A stretch of 64,000 bases of DNA from Arthrobacter sp. CJ23 (GCF_024741795.1 NZ_CP102950.1:2604001-2668000), one strand, 5' to 3'. Positions 9,669 through 18,688 are shown, counted from the stretch's first letter. The notes: generated by a model from the sequence alone, not told the origin. Numbers and translations: made by a program.

Positions 9669-10514
9669 TCAGAAAGAGACCTGGCCCCCGATCACCGTGC
9701 GGCTGATGCCGCCGACCCAGACGCTGCCGGCTTCCACGCTGACGGACAGCCGCCCGCCGCGTCCGAGCACCGTGCCCTGCTGAACGGTGTAGCTGCCGCT
9801 GATCACGCCTTCATCGCGAAGCCACTGGGCCAGTCCGGCATTGACACTGCCTGTCACGGGGTCTTCGTCCACATCGTGGCCTGGCGCGAACGCCCGGACT
9901 TCGAAATCGGCCGGCCCGCCGCGGCCGTATGCACCAATGACACCCATGTTGAGCTCATCCATGACGGCGAAGTCGGGGCGGAGGTCCAGGACCTCCTGGG
10001 CCGATTCCAGGCGGATTCCGATCCACCCGGGGCCGTTGTCGACCCAGTTGCTTCCCAGGACCTGTCCGGGCCGGAGGCCAAGGCTTGTGATTGCCTGCTC
10101 GAGCACGGCCATCTCCACCGGTCCCGATCTGCGCACTGGGGGCGCAGCGAAGGACAGTTCATCGCCCGAGCGCCGGATGGTGATCAAGCCGGCCCCGCAC
10201 TCCTGCACCACATGCGCCGCCGCCTGTGGCCGCCCTCCGCTTTCCAGCCAGGCGTGGGCGGATCCCAGGGTCGGGTGCCCGGCGAAGGCGACCTCAGTCC
10301 TCGGAGTGAAGATGCGGAGCTTGTAGTCCGCCGCAGGGTCGCTTGGCGCCAGCAGGAAGGTGGTCTCCGACAGATTCGTCCAGCTCGCGAAGCTCTGCAT
10401 CTGCTGGGTGGACAAGCCCTCTGCGCCATGGACGACCGCCACCGGATTGCCGGCCTTGGGTCCTGGGGCGAAGACGTCCACCTGGGAGAAGAGGCGTTGG
10501 GGCACGAAAGTCAT
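9669..10514 (-). CDS. PhzF family isomerase/epimerase
   Basis: The 281-residue protein has the two-domain diaminopimelate-epimerase-like fold of the PhzF family. Signs are the N-terminal QVDVFAPGPKAGNPVAVV strand, NLSETTFLL with the conserved catalytic Glu, FTPRTEVAFAGHPTLGSAHA, and the C-terminal RAFAPGHDVDEDPVTGSVNAGL motif. Family members isomerise small unsaturated acids; the substrate here is unknown and no phenazine genes are nearby. The start MTFVPQRLF was chosen over an ATG 14 codons upstream because homologous sequence begins there. Its upstream region holds inverted-repeat operators, so specific regulation is likely. Confidence 0.9.
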   Translation of the reverse strand: MTFVPQRLFSQVDVFAPGPKAGNPVAVVHGAEGLSTQQMQSFASWTNLSETTFLLAPSDPAADYKLRIFTPRTEVAFAGHPTLGSAHAWLESGGRPQAAAHVVQECGAGLITIRRSGDELSFAAPPVRRSGPVEMAVLEQAITSLGLRPGQVLGSNWVDNGPGWIGIRLESAQEVLDLRPDFAVMDELNMGVIGAYGRGGPADFEVRAFAPGHDVDEDPVTGSVNAGLAQWLRDEGVISGSYTVQQGTVLGRGGRLSVSVEAGSVWVGGISRTVIGGQVSF

Positions 10515-10572
10515 GAGGTTCTTTCTCTTGCACGTGAAACAGCGGCCGTCTTGCACGGTTCAGCATCACGAT

Positions 10573-10617
10573 AGTTTCAAACTGGCCTTAAAATAAAGAT
10601 CCAGTTTAGGAAACTGG
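10573..10617. promoter_or_regulatory. Paired inverted-repeat operators upstream of phzF
   Basis: Two related palindromes occur 17 bases apart: AGTTT-C-AAACT at 10573-10583 and CCAGTTT-AGG-AAACTGG at 10601-10617. Both are built from the half-site AGTTT and lie 59-103 bases upstream of the phzF start, where a repressor or activator would act. The protein that binds them is unknown. Confidence 0.55.
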
Positions 10618-10684
10618 CAAGCCGACTGCGGGCCGTCGAAACTGAGGGGTGGACGACAAGGGGCGTACAGAGCAGGATTGAGCC

Positions 10685-11074
10685 ATGAGCACCCATGACG
10701 CACTCCTGAAGCAGGCAAGCCTCACGGCCACAAACGCCACCGTGGTGGCCAAGTTCGAGATCGACGGCAACATACCGGGTTCCGGTGCGTATGTCGTGGG
10801 CCTCGTGGCTTCCAGCGAGGACCACTCCTCCCAGCGCCGGCTGGGCATTGAATTCATGAACGGCGAGGCGATTGCCTTCTACTCCTTCAACCACGCGCAG
10901 GGCACGGAGGAGAACTACGACCTCAAGGGCGTGGAGCACTCCGGCAACACCATCACGGGGCATTTCCCGGCGTCGGCCATCCACGGGCTCGGCAAGGGAC
11001 ACCTCATCACGGCCTTCAGCGAGGCGGACGGCCGCGAGTTCCAGGCGGGCGTTGCGGTCTCCGAAGCCCTCTAG
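10685..11074 (+). CDS. Hypothetical protein, 129 residues
   Basis: I do not recognise this family. The sequence is a soluble, mainly beta-type protein without signal peptide or membrane segment, and it contains a repeated pattern of beta strands (VVAKFEIDG, YVVGLVAS, RLGIEFMNG, EAIAFYSF, NTITGHF, HLITAFSEADG). That layout suggests a small barrel or sandwich. Codon use resembles the neighbouring genes and the ATG is well placed. It is transcribed divergently from phzF and converges on the SRAP gene. A stand-alone role is all that context allows. Confidence 0.75.
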   Translation: MSTHDALLKQASLTATNATVVAKFEIDGNIPGSGAYVVGLVASSEDHSSQRRLGIEFMNGEAIAFYSFNHAQGTEENYDLKGVEHSGNTITGHFPASAIHGLGKGHLITAFSEADGREFQAGVAVSEAL

Positions 11075-11094
11075 GGAACCCGCGCGCCGGAGCG

Positions 11095-11844
11095 CTAGAA
11101 GAGCGCTTCCACGGGCTTGATCAGCTCCGGCGAATCGTTGCGGACATTCCCGACGGCGGCACCCACCGCGTCGAGCGTCCAGCCGGACGCGGCGTCGCGT
11201 GCCCCTGAACGGACCATGTCCAGCAGCCCGGCGGCGTCGTCGGCATGCGGATCCAGCCACGCCTCCATGGTTTCGGTGCTCATGGGCAAGGGGACGCGGT
11301 CATGCAGGGCAGTCAGTTCATCGAAAACGGAGGAGCCCCCCTGGGAGGTTGGCGTATCCGCGGTGACGATGGACGTTGAGAGCAGCCAGCGCAGGGGATC
11401 ACCGGATTCCTTGCCGGGATCCTTCCACCATTCATACACGCCGGCGAACACCAGGCCCTGGCCGTCGGCGGCGTGCACATAGTACGGCTGCTTGCTCTTG
11501 CCCGGGCCCTGCTTCCATTCGTAGTAGCCGTCGGCCGGAACGGCACAGCGGCGGGAGGCCGCGGCCTTACGGAAGGAGGGTTTTTCCAGGAGCGTCTCGC
11601 TGCGGGCGTTGATGAGCCTTGCACCGCCGGAGGGATCCTTGGCCCACGACGGCACCAGTCCCCAGCGCGCCACATGCAGCTGCCGCTTCACGGCCCCCTC
11701 GACGAGCCGCTCCAGGACAATGGGCACTTCCGCAGTGGGAGCAACATTCCACGACTTGGCCACTTCAAGATCGTGTTCAAGTTCGGCATCGAATTGCGCC
11801 AGCAGGTCCCCCACGGCCCGCGCCATGACATAGCGTCCACACAT
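11095..11844 (-). CDS. SRAP family protein (YedK/HMCES-type abasic-site shield)
   Basis: SRAP proteins form a thiazolidine crosslink to abasic sites in single-stranded DNA and protect them during replication. The 249-residue protein starts MCGRYVMA, which puts the catalytic Cys at residue 2 after Met removal. The other active-site residues are visible: Asn in LINARSETL, Glu in ADGYYEWK, and His in TALHDRVPLPMS. This requirement for Cys2 fixes the start at MCGRY, even though the frame is open for 22 codons upstream. It lies in the same neighbourhood as the SOS polymerase unit, although no LexA box is seen directly upstream. Confidence 0.95.
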   Translation of the reverse strand: MCGRYVMARAVGDLLAQFDAELEHDLEVAKSWNVAPTAEVPIVLERLVEGAVKRQLHVARWGLVPSWAKDPSGGARLINARSETLLEKPSFRKAAASRRCAVPADGYYEWKQGPGKSKQPYYVHAADGQGLVFAGVYEWWKDPGKESGDPLRWLLSTSIVTADTPTSQGGSSVFDELTALHDRVPLPMSTETMEAWLDPHADDAAGLLDMVRSGARDAASGWTLDAVGAAVGNVRNDSPELIKPVEALF

Positions 11845-11995
11845 GCGACCAGTCTGCCGCGTCCCGCCGCCATGCACCAGCACCCCGGGGCGGAATCCCC
11901 CGCACGTCACGCAGAGCCCCGCACAAAACGGAATATCCGCCGCCGGGTTACCGTTGATCCGGAAGACCCACCATTCAAATACTCAGGAGAACTCT

Positions 11996-12253
11996 GTGGA
12001 TTTCACCCCCGAATCAGGCACCATCACCATGTTTTCGACCACCTGGTGCGGCTACTGCAACCGGTTGAAGAAGCAGCTGGACGCCAAGGGCATCGGCTAC
12101 AAGGAGATCAACATCGAGGAGGTCGAGGGCACCGCGGCACTGGTGGAGCAGCTCAACGGCGGCAACCAGACGGTGCCCACCGTCCTCTTCCCGGACGGCA
12201 CCGCCGCCACCAACCCCTCCGCAGCAGAGGTTGAAGCGCGCCTCGCCGCCTGA
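11996..12253 (+). CDS. mrx1: Mycoredoxin (glutaredoxin-like, mycothiol-dependent)
   Basis: Mycoredoxin reduces mycothiol-protein mixed disulfides. The 85-residue thioredoxin-fold protein has the redox motif CGYC near residue 19, TVPTVLFPDG (cis-Pro loop) and the helix EINIEEVEG. The start is GTG, with AGGAGA five bases upstream; reading the open frame farther upstream would add over 50 residues overlapping the SRAP gene and is not supported. It is divergent from the SRAP gene and followed by a strong hairpin, so it is monocistronic. The next genes also belong to mycothiol metabolism. Confidence 0.9.
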   Translation: MDFTPESGTITMFSTTWCGYCNRLKKQLDAKGIGYKEINIEEVEGTAALVEQLNGGNQTVPTVLFPDGTAATNPSAAEVEARLAA

Positions 12254-12270
12254 TTCCGTGAGCCGCCTGG

Positions 12271-12317
12271 GTCCGGGCCTAATGGCGTCCGTCATGGAGA
12301 CGCCATTAGGCCCGGAC
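12271..12317. terminator. Perfect 19-bp hairpin terminator after mycoredoxin
   Basis: An uninterrupted 19-bp stem (12271-12289 with 12299-12317) closes a 9-base loop, 17 bases after the mycoredoxin stop. There is no T-tract, as is usual in this group. It separates the mycoredoxin gene from mscR. Confidence 0.8.
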
Positions 12318-12418
12318 ACCGGCCGGCACCATCCCCTTGACCGTGCTGTGTGATAGACAGTTTGAGATCAATATCGGACGGCGAGTCCGTATTCCGCATT
12401 GCTCTTAAGGGGAGATCC

Positions 12419-13504
12419 ATGGTCCATGCAGTCAAAGGCGTTGTTGTCCGTTCCAAAGGCGCACCGGCCACTCTGGAAACAATCCTGGTTCCGGAGCCGG
12501 GCCCGGGCGAGGCCCTGGTGGACATCCTCACGAGCGGCGTGTGCCACACCGACCTGCACTACAAACTGGGCGGCATCAGCGACGATTTCCCGTTCCTGCT
12601 CGGACACGAGGCCACGGGCGTGGTCAGTGCAGTGGGTGCCGGCGTCACCGAGATCGAACCCGGTGACCGCGTGGTCCTGAACTGGCGTGCGGTCTGCGGC
12701 AACTGCCGGGCCTGCAAGCGCGGCCAGGCCCAGTACTGCTTCAACACGCACAACGCCACCCAGAAGATGACCCTTGAGGATGGCACCGAACTCTCGCCGG
12801 CCCTCGGCATCGGGGCGTTCATCGAAAAGACCCTCGTGGCCGCAGGACAGTGCACCAAGGTGGACCCCGACGCCGATGCTGCCGCCGTCGGGCTGCTTGG
12901 CTGCGGCGTGATGGCCGGCCTCGGTGCCGCCATCAACACCGGCGGCGTCAAGCGCGGCGACTCGGTGGCCGTGATCGGTTGCGGCGGCGTCGGAGTGGCC
13001 GCCATCGCCGGTTCGGCCCTTGCCGGCGCCACCACCATCATCGCCGTCGACATCGACGCAAAGAAGCTTGAGCGCGCCAAGGAACTCGGCGCCACGCACA
13101 CCGTGGACTCGTCCCTGGGGGACCCCGTGGAACAGATCCGCGCACTCACCGGCGGTTTCGGTGCCGATGTGGTGATCGACGCCGTCGGCCGCCCCGAAAC
13201 GTACAAGCAGGCCTTCTATGCCCGCGACCTCGCCGGCACCGTGGTCCTGGTGGGCGTCCCGACGCCGGAGATGACCCTCGAACTGCCCCTTCTGGATGTT
13301 TTTGGCCGCGGCGGTTCCCTCAAGTCCTCCTGGTACGGCGACTGCCTGCCGTCCCGGGACTTCCCCATGCTGGTGGATCTCTACAAGCAGGGCAAGCTCG
13401 ACCTGGACGCCTTCGTCACCGAACGCATTGGCATCAACGACATCGAGGCGGCGTTCGACAAGATGCACGCAGGGTCCGTCCTCCGCTCGGTGGTGGAACT
13501 GTGA
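12419..13504 (+). CDS. mscR: S-(hydroxymethyl)mycothiol dehydrogenase (formaldehyde detoxification)
   Basis: This 361-residue class III zinc alcohol dehydrogenase oxidises the formaldehyde-mycothiol adduct to S-formylmycothiol with NAD+, and can also reduce S-nitrosomycothiol. The catalytic zinc site is in [10 protein letters not shown] with GHEATGVV, and the structural zinc site is the four-Cys loop [15 protein letters not shown]. The NAD motif [12 protein letters not shown] follows near residue 185. The start [10 protein letters not shown] has AAGGGGAG upstream; an earlier in-frame ATG lacks that. Its stop overlaps the GTG start of the next gene by four bases (GTGA), so the two are coupled, as in mycobacterial Rv2259-Rv2260. 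Confidence 0.95.
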   Translation: MVHAVKGVVVRSKGAPATLETILVPEPGPGEALVDILTSGVCHTDLHYKLGGISDDFPFLLGHEATGVVSAVGAGVTEIEPGDRVVLNWRAVCGNCRACKRGQAQYCFNTHNATQKMTLEDGTELSPALGIGAFIEKTLVAAGQCTKVDPDADAAAVGLLGCGVMAGLGAAINTGGVKRGDSVAVIGCGGVGVAAIAGSALAGATTIIAVDIDAKKLERAKELGATHTVDSSLGDPVEQIRALTGGFGADVVIDAVGRPETYKQAFYARDLAGTVVLVGVPTPEMTLELPLLDVFGRGGSLKSSWYGDCLPSRDFPMLVDLYKQGKLDLDAFVTERIGINDIEAAFDKMHAGSVLRSVVEL

Positions 13505-14157
13505 GCCCCGAATCCACAGCGCAGGAGACCTCCGTCCGCATTGACCGGGTGGTGACGTCGGGAACCTTTTCCCTCGATGGCGGCACCTGGGACGTGGACA
13601 ACAACGTCTGGATCGTCGGCGACGACTCCGAATGCATCGTGATCGATCCGGCCCACGATCCCGCAGCCATCTTTGCGGCGGTGGGCGGACGGACCGTGAA
13701 GGCCATCCTGCTCACCCACGGGCATGACGACCACATCGCCTCGGCGGGCGCTTTCTGGGACCTGGCCAAGGCCCCGATCCACCTGCACCAGGCCGATTGG
13801 ATGCTGTGGCGCGCTGTCTACCCGGAAATGGACCCGGACGCCGTCATCACCGACGGCGAGACTTTCAGCGTTGCCGGTGTCCAGTTCAAGGCCATCCACA
13901 CGCCCGGGCACTCCCCCGGATCGGTCTCGTTCCACCTGAAGAGCGAGGGCACGCTGTTCAGCGGCGACACGCTGTTCCAGGGCGGCCCGGGCGCCACTGG
14001 CCGCTCGTACAGTGATTTCCCCACCATCATCGATTCCATCCGGACCCGCCTCCTGGCGCTGCCGGAGGAAACCGTGGTGCTGACCGGCCACGGGGATTCC
14101 ACCACCATCGGCGCCGAGGCGCCGCAGTTGGAGGAATGGATCGCCCGCGGGCACTAG
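13501..14157 (+). CDS. MBL-fold hydrolase, probable partner of mscR
   Basis: The 218-residue protein is a glyoxalase II-type metallo-beta-lactamase fold enzyme. The metal motif [10 protein letters not shown] near residue 75 supplies the H-x-H-x-D-H ligands, [10 protein letters not shown] gives the next His, SGDTLF the bridging Asp, and VLTGHGD the last His. Translational coupling with mscR suggests that it hydrolyses S-formylmycothiol to formate and mycothiol, or a related mycothiol thioester; the context supports this but it is not shown. Its TAG stop overlaps the stop of the converging molybdoenzyme gene in a shared CTAG. Confidence 0.9.
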   Translation: MSPESTAQETSVRIDRVVTSGTFSLDGGTWDVDNNVWIVGDDSECIVIDPAHDPAAIFAAVGGRTVKAILLTHGHDDHIASAGAFWDLAKAPIHLHQADWMLWRAVYPEMDPDAVITDGETFSVAGVQFKAIHTPGHSPGSVSFHLKSEGTLFSGDTLFQGGPGATGRSYSDFPTIIDSIRTRLLALPEETVVLTGHGDSTTIGAEAPQLEEWIARGH

Positions 14158-16493
14158 GCCCCGCCCTGGGACCGGTGACCGGCTGCCGTTTCGAATCGTG
14201 GAGCGGCAGCCGGCTCCAGCCGGACAATGACGGACTTCGACGCCGGAGTGTTGCTCCCCTCGGCGGTCGAGTCCAGGGGCACCAGGACGTTGGCCTCCGG
14301 GAAGTAGGCGGTCACACAGCCGCGGGCCGTGGGGTACGAGACCAGCCGCAGCTGGCGCAGAACCCGGTCCACGCCGTCGTCGGCTTCGCTGTGGACATCC
14401 ACATAGCCACCATCGCTGAGGCCCAGCGCCGCCAGGTCCCCTGGGTGGACGAACAGGACCATCCGGCCCTTTTTCACGCCCCGGTAGCGGTCGTTGAGGC
14501 TGTACATGGTGGTGTTGAACTGGTCGTGGGACCGCACGCTCTGCAGGAGCAGGCGGCCGGCCGGCACCGTGATGGTCTCCAGGGAGTTGACGGTGAACAT
14601 CGCCTTTCCGGTGGCCGTGGGGAACGTGCGCGAGTCCCGCGGCCCATGGGGCAGAACGAAGCCGCCGAGGTGCCTGATCTTCGCGTTGAAGTCCTCGAAG
14701 CCCGGCACAACATGCGAGATGTGCTCGCGCACCGCATCGTAGTTGCCCTCCAGCGCCGCCCAGTCGACGGGGACGTTCTCGCCAAGTACCGCCCGCGCGA
14801 GCCGGCACACGATCGAGACCTCAGACAGTGCCAGCTCCGAGATCGGTTCGAGCCGCCCGGCCGAGGCGTGCACCGCACAGACGGTGTCCTCCACGGTGAC
14901 GAACTGTTCCCCGCTCGCCTGGCGGTCGATCTCGCTGCGGCCCAGGGCGGGCAGGATCAGCGCTTGCTCTCCGACCACGGCATGGGAGCGGTTCAGCTTG
15001 GTCGAGATCTGCACCGACAGCCGGGTGCTGCGCACCGCGCTCTCGGCCACGGCCGTGTCGGACACCGCGTGTACCAGGTTGCCGCCGAGTGCCACGAGCA
15101 CCTTGATCCGGCCATCGCGCATGCCGCGGATGCTGTCCACGACGTCCGTGCCGTCCTTGCGCGGCGGCTCGAACCCGAACTCCTGCTGCAGGGCATCGAG
15201 GAATCGCGGCGGCATCTTCTCCCAGATGCCCATGGTGCGGTCACCCTGGACGTTGCTGTGGCCGCGGATGGGCGAGGGCCCGGCCCCGGGCTTGCCGATG
15301 TTGCCGCGCAGCAGCAGCAGGTTGATGATTTCCTTGATGGTGGGCACGGCCTTCCTGTGCTGCGTCAGACCCATGGCCCAGGTGATGATGACCTTCTCCG
15401 CGCGCAGGTAGCGGGCGGCCAGTTCGTCGATTTCCACGCTCTGCAGGCCAGTCGCGGCCAGCACCTCCTGATCGTCCAGATCCGCCAAATGCGCCTGGAA
15501 TTCGGCCAGGCCCTGGCAGTGTTCGGACAGGAAGGCGTGGTCCAGGACGGTCCCGGGCGCCGCCGCCTCGGCATCCAGGACGCGTTTGGACACGGCCTGC
15601 ATCAGGGCCATGTCCCCGGCCAGGCGGATCTGCAGGAACTGGTCCGCCAGGTCGGTGCCCTTGCCGATCAGGCCGCGGGGACGCTGCGGGTTCTTGAAGT
15701 TGATCAGGCCGGCTTCAGGGAGCGGGTTCACCGCGACGATGCTGGCGCCGGCAAGCTTTGCCTCTTCCAGGGCGGTCAGCATCCGAGGATGGCAGGTTCC
15801 CGGGTTCTGGCCCATGATGATGATCAGATCCGCCTTGGCGAAGTCCGTGTAGCTGACGGCGGACTTGCCCACGCCGATGGTCTCCCCCATGGCCAGCCCG
15901 GTGGACTCGTGGCACATGTTGGAACAGTCGGGCAGGTTGTTGGTCCCGAAGGCGCGCACGAACAGCTGGTAGAGGAAGGCAGCTTCGTTGCTGGTGCGCC
16001 CGCTGGTGTAGAAGGTGGCCTGGTCCGGCGAGTCCAGGGCGTGGAGTTCCCGGGCGATGATGCGGAATGCCTCGTCCCAGCCGACGGGCCGGTAGTGCTC
16101 CGAGCCTGCCGGCTTGTAGACCGGTTCCACCAGCCTGCCCTGCTGGCCCAGCCAGTATTCGGAACGGCCGGCGAGCGAACCGACGCCGTTCCCGTCCCAG
16201 AACCCGGCGGGGATCTTCAGCGGATCGGCTTCCCAGCCCACCGCTTTGGCGCCGTTCTCGCAGAACTCCGCCAGCTTGCGGTCCGGCGGATCGGGCCAGG
16301 CGCAGCTCATACAGTCGAAGCCGTCCTTTTGGTTCATCGCCCGCAGCGTCTTCCACGCGCGCGATGGCCCCATTTGCTGGACGGCGTGCGGCAGGGTTTC
16401 GGTGAGGCTGGGCAGGCCCGCGGCCGATCGCTTCGGCGCGCTCACGCGCAGCTCCGCGTCGCCGTCGTGGACCACCCGCGGTTTCCTGTCCAT
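14154..16493 (-). CDS. FdhF/YdeP family molybdopterin oxidoreductase
   Basis: The 779-residue protein belongs to the formate-dehydrogenase-like branch of molybdopterin enzymes known from E. coli YdeP. Visible landmarks are FDCMSCAWPDPP at the N-terminus (a reduced iron-sulfur ligand set), ATFYTSGRTSNEAAFLYQ, CSNMCHESTGLAM with the likely metal-ligand Cys, ADLIIIMGQNPGTCHPRM, and the C-terminal MoCo-binding barrel (RSHDQFNTTMYS). The start MDRKPRVVHD has GGAAGG upstream. Such proteins may oxidise formate or act in acid or oxidative stress; the electron acceptor is unknown. It converges on the formaldehyde genes, which would produce formate. Confidence 0.92.
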   Translation of the reverse strand: MDRKPRVVHDGDAELRVSAPKRSAAGLPSLTETLPHAVQQMGPSRAWKTLRAMNQKDGFDCMSCAWPDPPDRKLAEFCENGAKAVGWEADPLKIPAGFWDGNGVGSLAGRSEYWLGQQGRLVEPVYKPAGSEHYRPVGWDEAFRIIARELHALDSPDQATFYTSGRTSNEAAFLYQLFVRAFGTNNLPDCSNMCHESTGLAMGETIGVGKSAVSYTDFAKADLIIIMGQNPGTCHPRMLTALEEAKLAGASIVAVNPLPEAGLINFKNPQRPRGLIGKGTDLADQFLQIRLAGDMALMQAVSKRVLDAEAAAPGTVLDHAFLSEHCQGLAEFQAHLADLDDQEVLAATGLQSVEIDELAARYLRAEKVIITWAMGLTQHRKAVPTIKEIINLLLLRGNIGKPGAGPSPIRGHSNVQGDRTMGIWEKMPPRFLDALQQEFGFEPPRKDGTDVVDSIRGMRDGRIKVLVALGGNLVHAVSDTAVAESAVRSTRLSVQISTKLNRSHAVVGEQALILPALGRSEIDRQASGEQFVTVEDTVCAVHASAGRLEPISELALSEVSIVCRLARAVLGENVPVDWAALEGNYDAVREHISHVVPGFEDFNAKIRHLGGFVLPHGPRDSRTFPTATGKAMFTVNSLETITVPAGRLLLQSVRSHDQFNTTMYSLNDRYRGVKKGRMVLFVHPGDLAALGLSDGGYVDVHSEADDGVDRVLRQLRLVSYPTARGCVTAYFPEANVLVPLDSTAEGSNTPASKSVIVRLEPAAAPRFETAAGHRSQGGA

Positions 16494-16596
16494 CGGCCAA
16501 CACCTTCCCTTCGCAGGCAGGCATCCATGGACCATGGAGGTCTGGCGTCCAGCCTAGTCCGGGTGGTGCCGGCCTTCAACGGCCGGCAGCCCCGGC

Positions 16597-17361
16597 TCAG
16601 GCCAGCAGGCTCCGGAAGTCGCCGTCGACGATTTCCGCGTAGTCCGCGTACGCCTTGATGACCGCTTCCTCCACGGCCGGGACGTCCAGGTGCGGCAGGA
16701 GGTCGTTGGCGGCGCCGGCGGTGGCCGGGTCCCAGTCGAGGCCGAGGGCGGCGTAGCTGGCAGTGAGCACCTCGCGGATGGGTCCGGAGTTCTCCACCAC
16801 CACCACGGAGCTGAACAGCCAGCCGCCGGACACCACGCGCTGGGCGGTGCCGATGAGCTTGATCTGGTGGGCGGGGAAGTCGGGGTCCTGGCCGTGGACG
16901 CTGAACTCGCCGGGGCAGTACTCCCCCGGGATTTCGCCGACGGCGGCGTGGACGCCGACGCTGCGCAGGGCACCGGCCAGCAGCTCACCGAACTCGGAGA
17001 AGCGGGCCTTGGCCCGCACGATGGCGTCCGGATGCGGCTCGACGTGGTCGATCACCAGGGTTCCCTCGTGATAGGCGGCCGCGCGGCCGCCGGCCTTGCG
17101 CACGAGAGGCTCGAAGCCGCGTTCCCGGCAGGCATCCGCGGCCACGGCAAAGCCCGGGAGGTTGGCGTCGCGCTGCCCGAAGGCCACGGTGGGCCGCGGC
17201 CGGTAGAGGCGCAGCGTCGGACCAAGGTGTCCGGTCCGGGCACGGCGCAGGAGCTCCAGCCCGAAGTCGAGGTCTTCTGCCGCCCCCAGTGTTTCCTTTT
17301 GCCGGACGACGGTCAGCGTCTTGTGCTCCGGGATTTGGTGATCCGGGATTGCCTGGGCCAT
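16597..17361 (-). CDS. Lipoate-protein ligase A-like protein
   Basis: The 254-residue protein has the biotin/lipoate A/B ligase fold. LRLYRPRPTVAFGQRDA, the lipoyl-AMP loop RKAGGRAAAYHEGTLVID and the conserved Lys in HQIKLIGTAQRVVSGG are in the expected order. It may activate or transfer lipoate or octanoate to acceptor domains, but no 2-oxoacid dehydrogenase genes are nearby and the Arg-Arg-Gly-Gly motif is varied, so the precise acyl substrate is open. Its ATG overlaps the stop of the preceding thioesterase gene by one base (TGATG), so both are translated together. Confidence 0.87.
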   Translation of the reverse strand: MAQAIPDHQIPEHKTLTVVRQKETLGAAEDLDFGLELLRRARTGHLGPTLRLYRPRPTVAFGQRDANLPGFAVAADACRERGFEPLVRKAGGRAAAYHEGTLVIDHVEPHPDAIVRAKARFSEFGELLAGALRSVGVHAAVGEIPGEYCPGEFSVHGQDPDFPAHQIKLIGTAQRVVSGGWLFSSVVVVENSGPIREVLTASYAALGLDWDPATAGAANDLLPHLDVPAVEEAVIKAYADYAEIVDGDFRSLLA

Positions 17362-18164
17362 CAGCTCTTCCTCAGGGTCAGGATCTGCTCGGCGCGGCCG
17401 AAGGGGCCGCTGAGGTCGTGCAGCACCGTGGAGGTGAGCCCAATGCCGTCGCTGCCGAAAGAGACCGCGTTGTCCAGGCCCAGCCATTCGCCGACGGGCG
17501 CGCGGTACATGTGGATCTGCAGGTCCACATTGGGGAAGGAGTAGCTGTCCTTGCCCGGGGGGACGCGGGCGGCGATGCCGTTGGCAGTGTCCACGAGCCC
17601 CATGAGCCGCGCAAGGTCGCTGCTGTCCGCGGCGTCGGTCAACGGGTGTCCGGTGCGGATCCAGACCTTGCCCGAGCCCGCGCGGTGGCCCTCGGCGATG
17701 CGCATCTCGAGCGAGCGGATGTAGCCGCCGGGCCACACGCTGGCGCCGTCCCACGGCTTGCATTCGTCCGGCGGCGGCATGGACGGGTCCTCGACGGCGG
17801 CCACGGCACTGGTATCGCTGGTGACCATGCGCCAGGCGGTGGCCCGGATGGCGACGCGCCCGCCGGCCGAGAGTTCGGCCTGGAGCAGTTCGATGGTCCG
17901 TCCCGGGCGCAGCGTGGTGGTGGTGATCTCGAAGTCGCCGCCCGGGATAAGGCCCAGGATTTCGTAGCTGATCCGTGCCATCCGGACGTCGTCGCGGGGT
18001 TCGTGCCGGTCCAGCGCATCTGCCAGGATGCCGGACGCCGGTGCCATGTGCTGCTCGTGCGGATTCCAGGCGCCTTGCGCATGGATGGTGGATCGGAAGC
18101 GCCCGCCGCCGAGGGACTGGTAGTAGAAGTCGCCGTCTGCCAGCTCCGGTAGTGCAGTAGTCAA
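17361..18164 (-). CDS. Acyl-CoA thioesterase, double hot-dog (TesB-like)
   Basis: The 267-residue protein has two hot-dog halves, as in TesB-type acyl-CoA thioesterases. The N-terminal half contains FRSTIHAQGAWNPHEQHMAPASG and the strand RMARISYEILGLIPGGDFEI, and the C-terminal half has WIRTGHPLTDAADSS and SYSFPNVDLQIHMYRAPVGE with the FPNVDL active-site region. It would release free fatty acids or other acids from CoA. It is coupled to the lipoate-ligase-like gene downstream, an odd pairing that hints that the pair may handle a short acyl group. There is no regulatory site that I can name. Confidence 0.87.
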   Translation of the reverse strand: MTTALPELADGDFYYQSLGGGRFRSTIHAQGAWNPHEQHMAPASGILADALDRHEPRDDVRMARISYEILGLIPGGDFEITTTTLRPGRTIELLQAELSAGGRVAIRATAWRMVTSDTSAVAAVEDPSMPPPDECKPWDGASVWPGGYIRSLEMRIAEGHRAGSGKVWIRTGHPLTDAADSSDLARLMGLVDTANGIAARVPPGKDSYSFPNVDLQIHMYRAPVGEWLGLDNAVSFGSDGIGLTSTVLHDLSGPFGRAEQILTLRKS

Positions 18165-18196
18165 CTCTGGCCCTTTCGCGATTTCAGCTGTGGAAG

Positions 18197-18688
18197 TCAG
18201 ACCACTTTATCCGCTGCGGACGTATCCGCCCGACGCCGCCGCCGAAGGCCCACCAGCCATATCGCCAGGCAGGCCATCGCTGCCACTGCCAGGGCTGCGG
18301 CCACAGGCGAGGCTGCGGCCATGGCCAGCCACGCCTCAAGCGCCGCGAGCCCGATGGTCGCGTACAGCAGGGCCCAGATGACGGACCCCGCTATTGCGGC
18401 CGGGAGGTACCGGCGGACTGGCATGCGGGCGGCGCCGGCGGCCAGGTTGACCGCCGTCTGGAGACCGATTGTCAGGAAGGAAAGCACGACGGCGTAGGGG
18501 CCCCAGCGCTGGATCAGCGCCTGGGCTTTGGCTGCTTTGGGGCGGTGCAGGGCCTCGGCCAGCCTGGTGCGCTCCACACCGGCGGCAGCACCGCGGCCGA
18601 GCCAGTAGGTCGCATTCACCCGGATCATGACAATGGCGAACAGGGCGGCCAGTGCGATCCCGAAGGGCAGGTTCAGGATCGAGTCCAC
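18197..18688 (-). CDS. DedA/VTT-like small membrane protein
   Basis: This 163-residue membrane protein has about four hydrophobic segments and the pattern of DedA/VTT (SNARE-associated) proteins, with NATYWLGRGA, an amphipathic middle and PVRRYLPAAIAGSVIWALLYATIG near residue 95. Family members act as lipid scramblases or transporters affecting envelope homeostasis. It is shorter than typical DedA (about 200 residues) and lacks part of the N-terminal segment. Its start lies 16 bases inside the heme oxygenase gene, so the two form one operon and would share iron control. Confidence 0.8.
   Translation of the reverse strand: MDSILNLPFGIALAALFAIVMIRVNATYWLGRGAAAGVERTRLAEALHRPKAAKAQALIQRWGPYAVVLSFLTIGLQTAVNLAAGAARMPVRRYLPAAIAGSVIWALLYATIGLAALEAWLAMAAASPVAAALAVAAMACLAIWLVGLRRRRRADTSAADKVV

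Noticed and set aside
9669-10514. Phenazine biosynthesis cluster suggested by the PhzF call
   Set aside because: PhzF-family proteins are widespread isomerase-like enzymes, and no other phenazine gene lies nearby.
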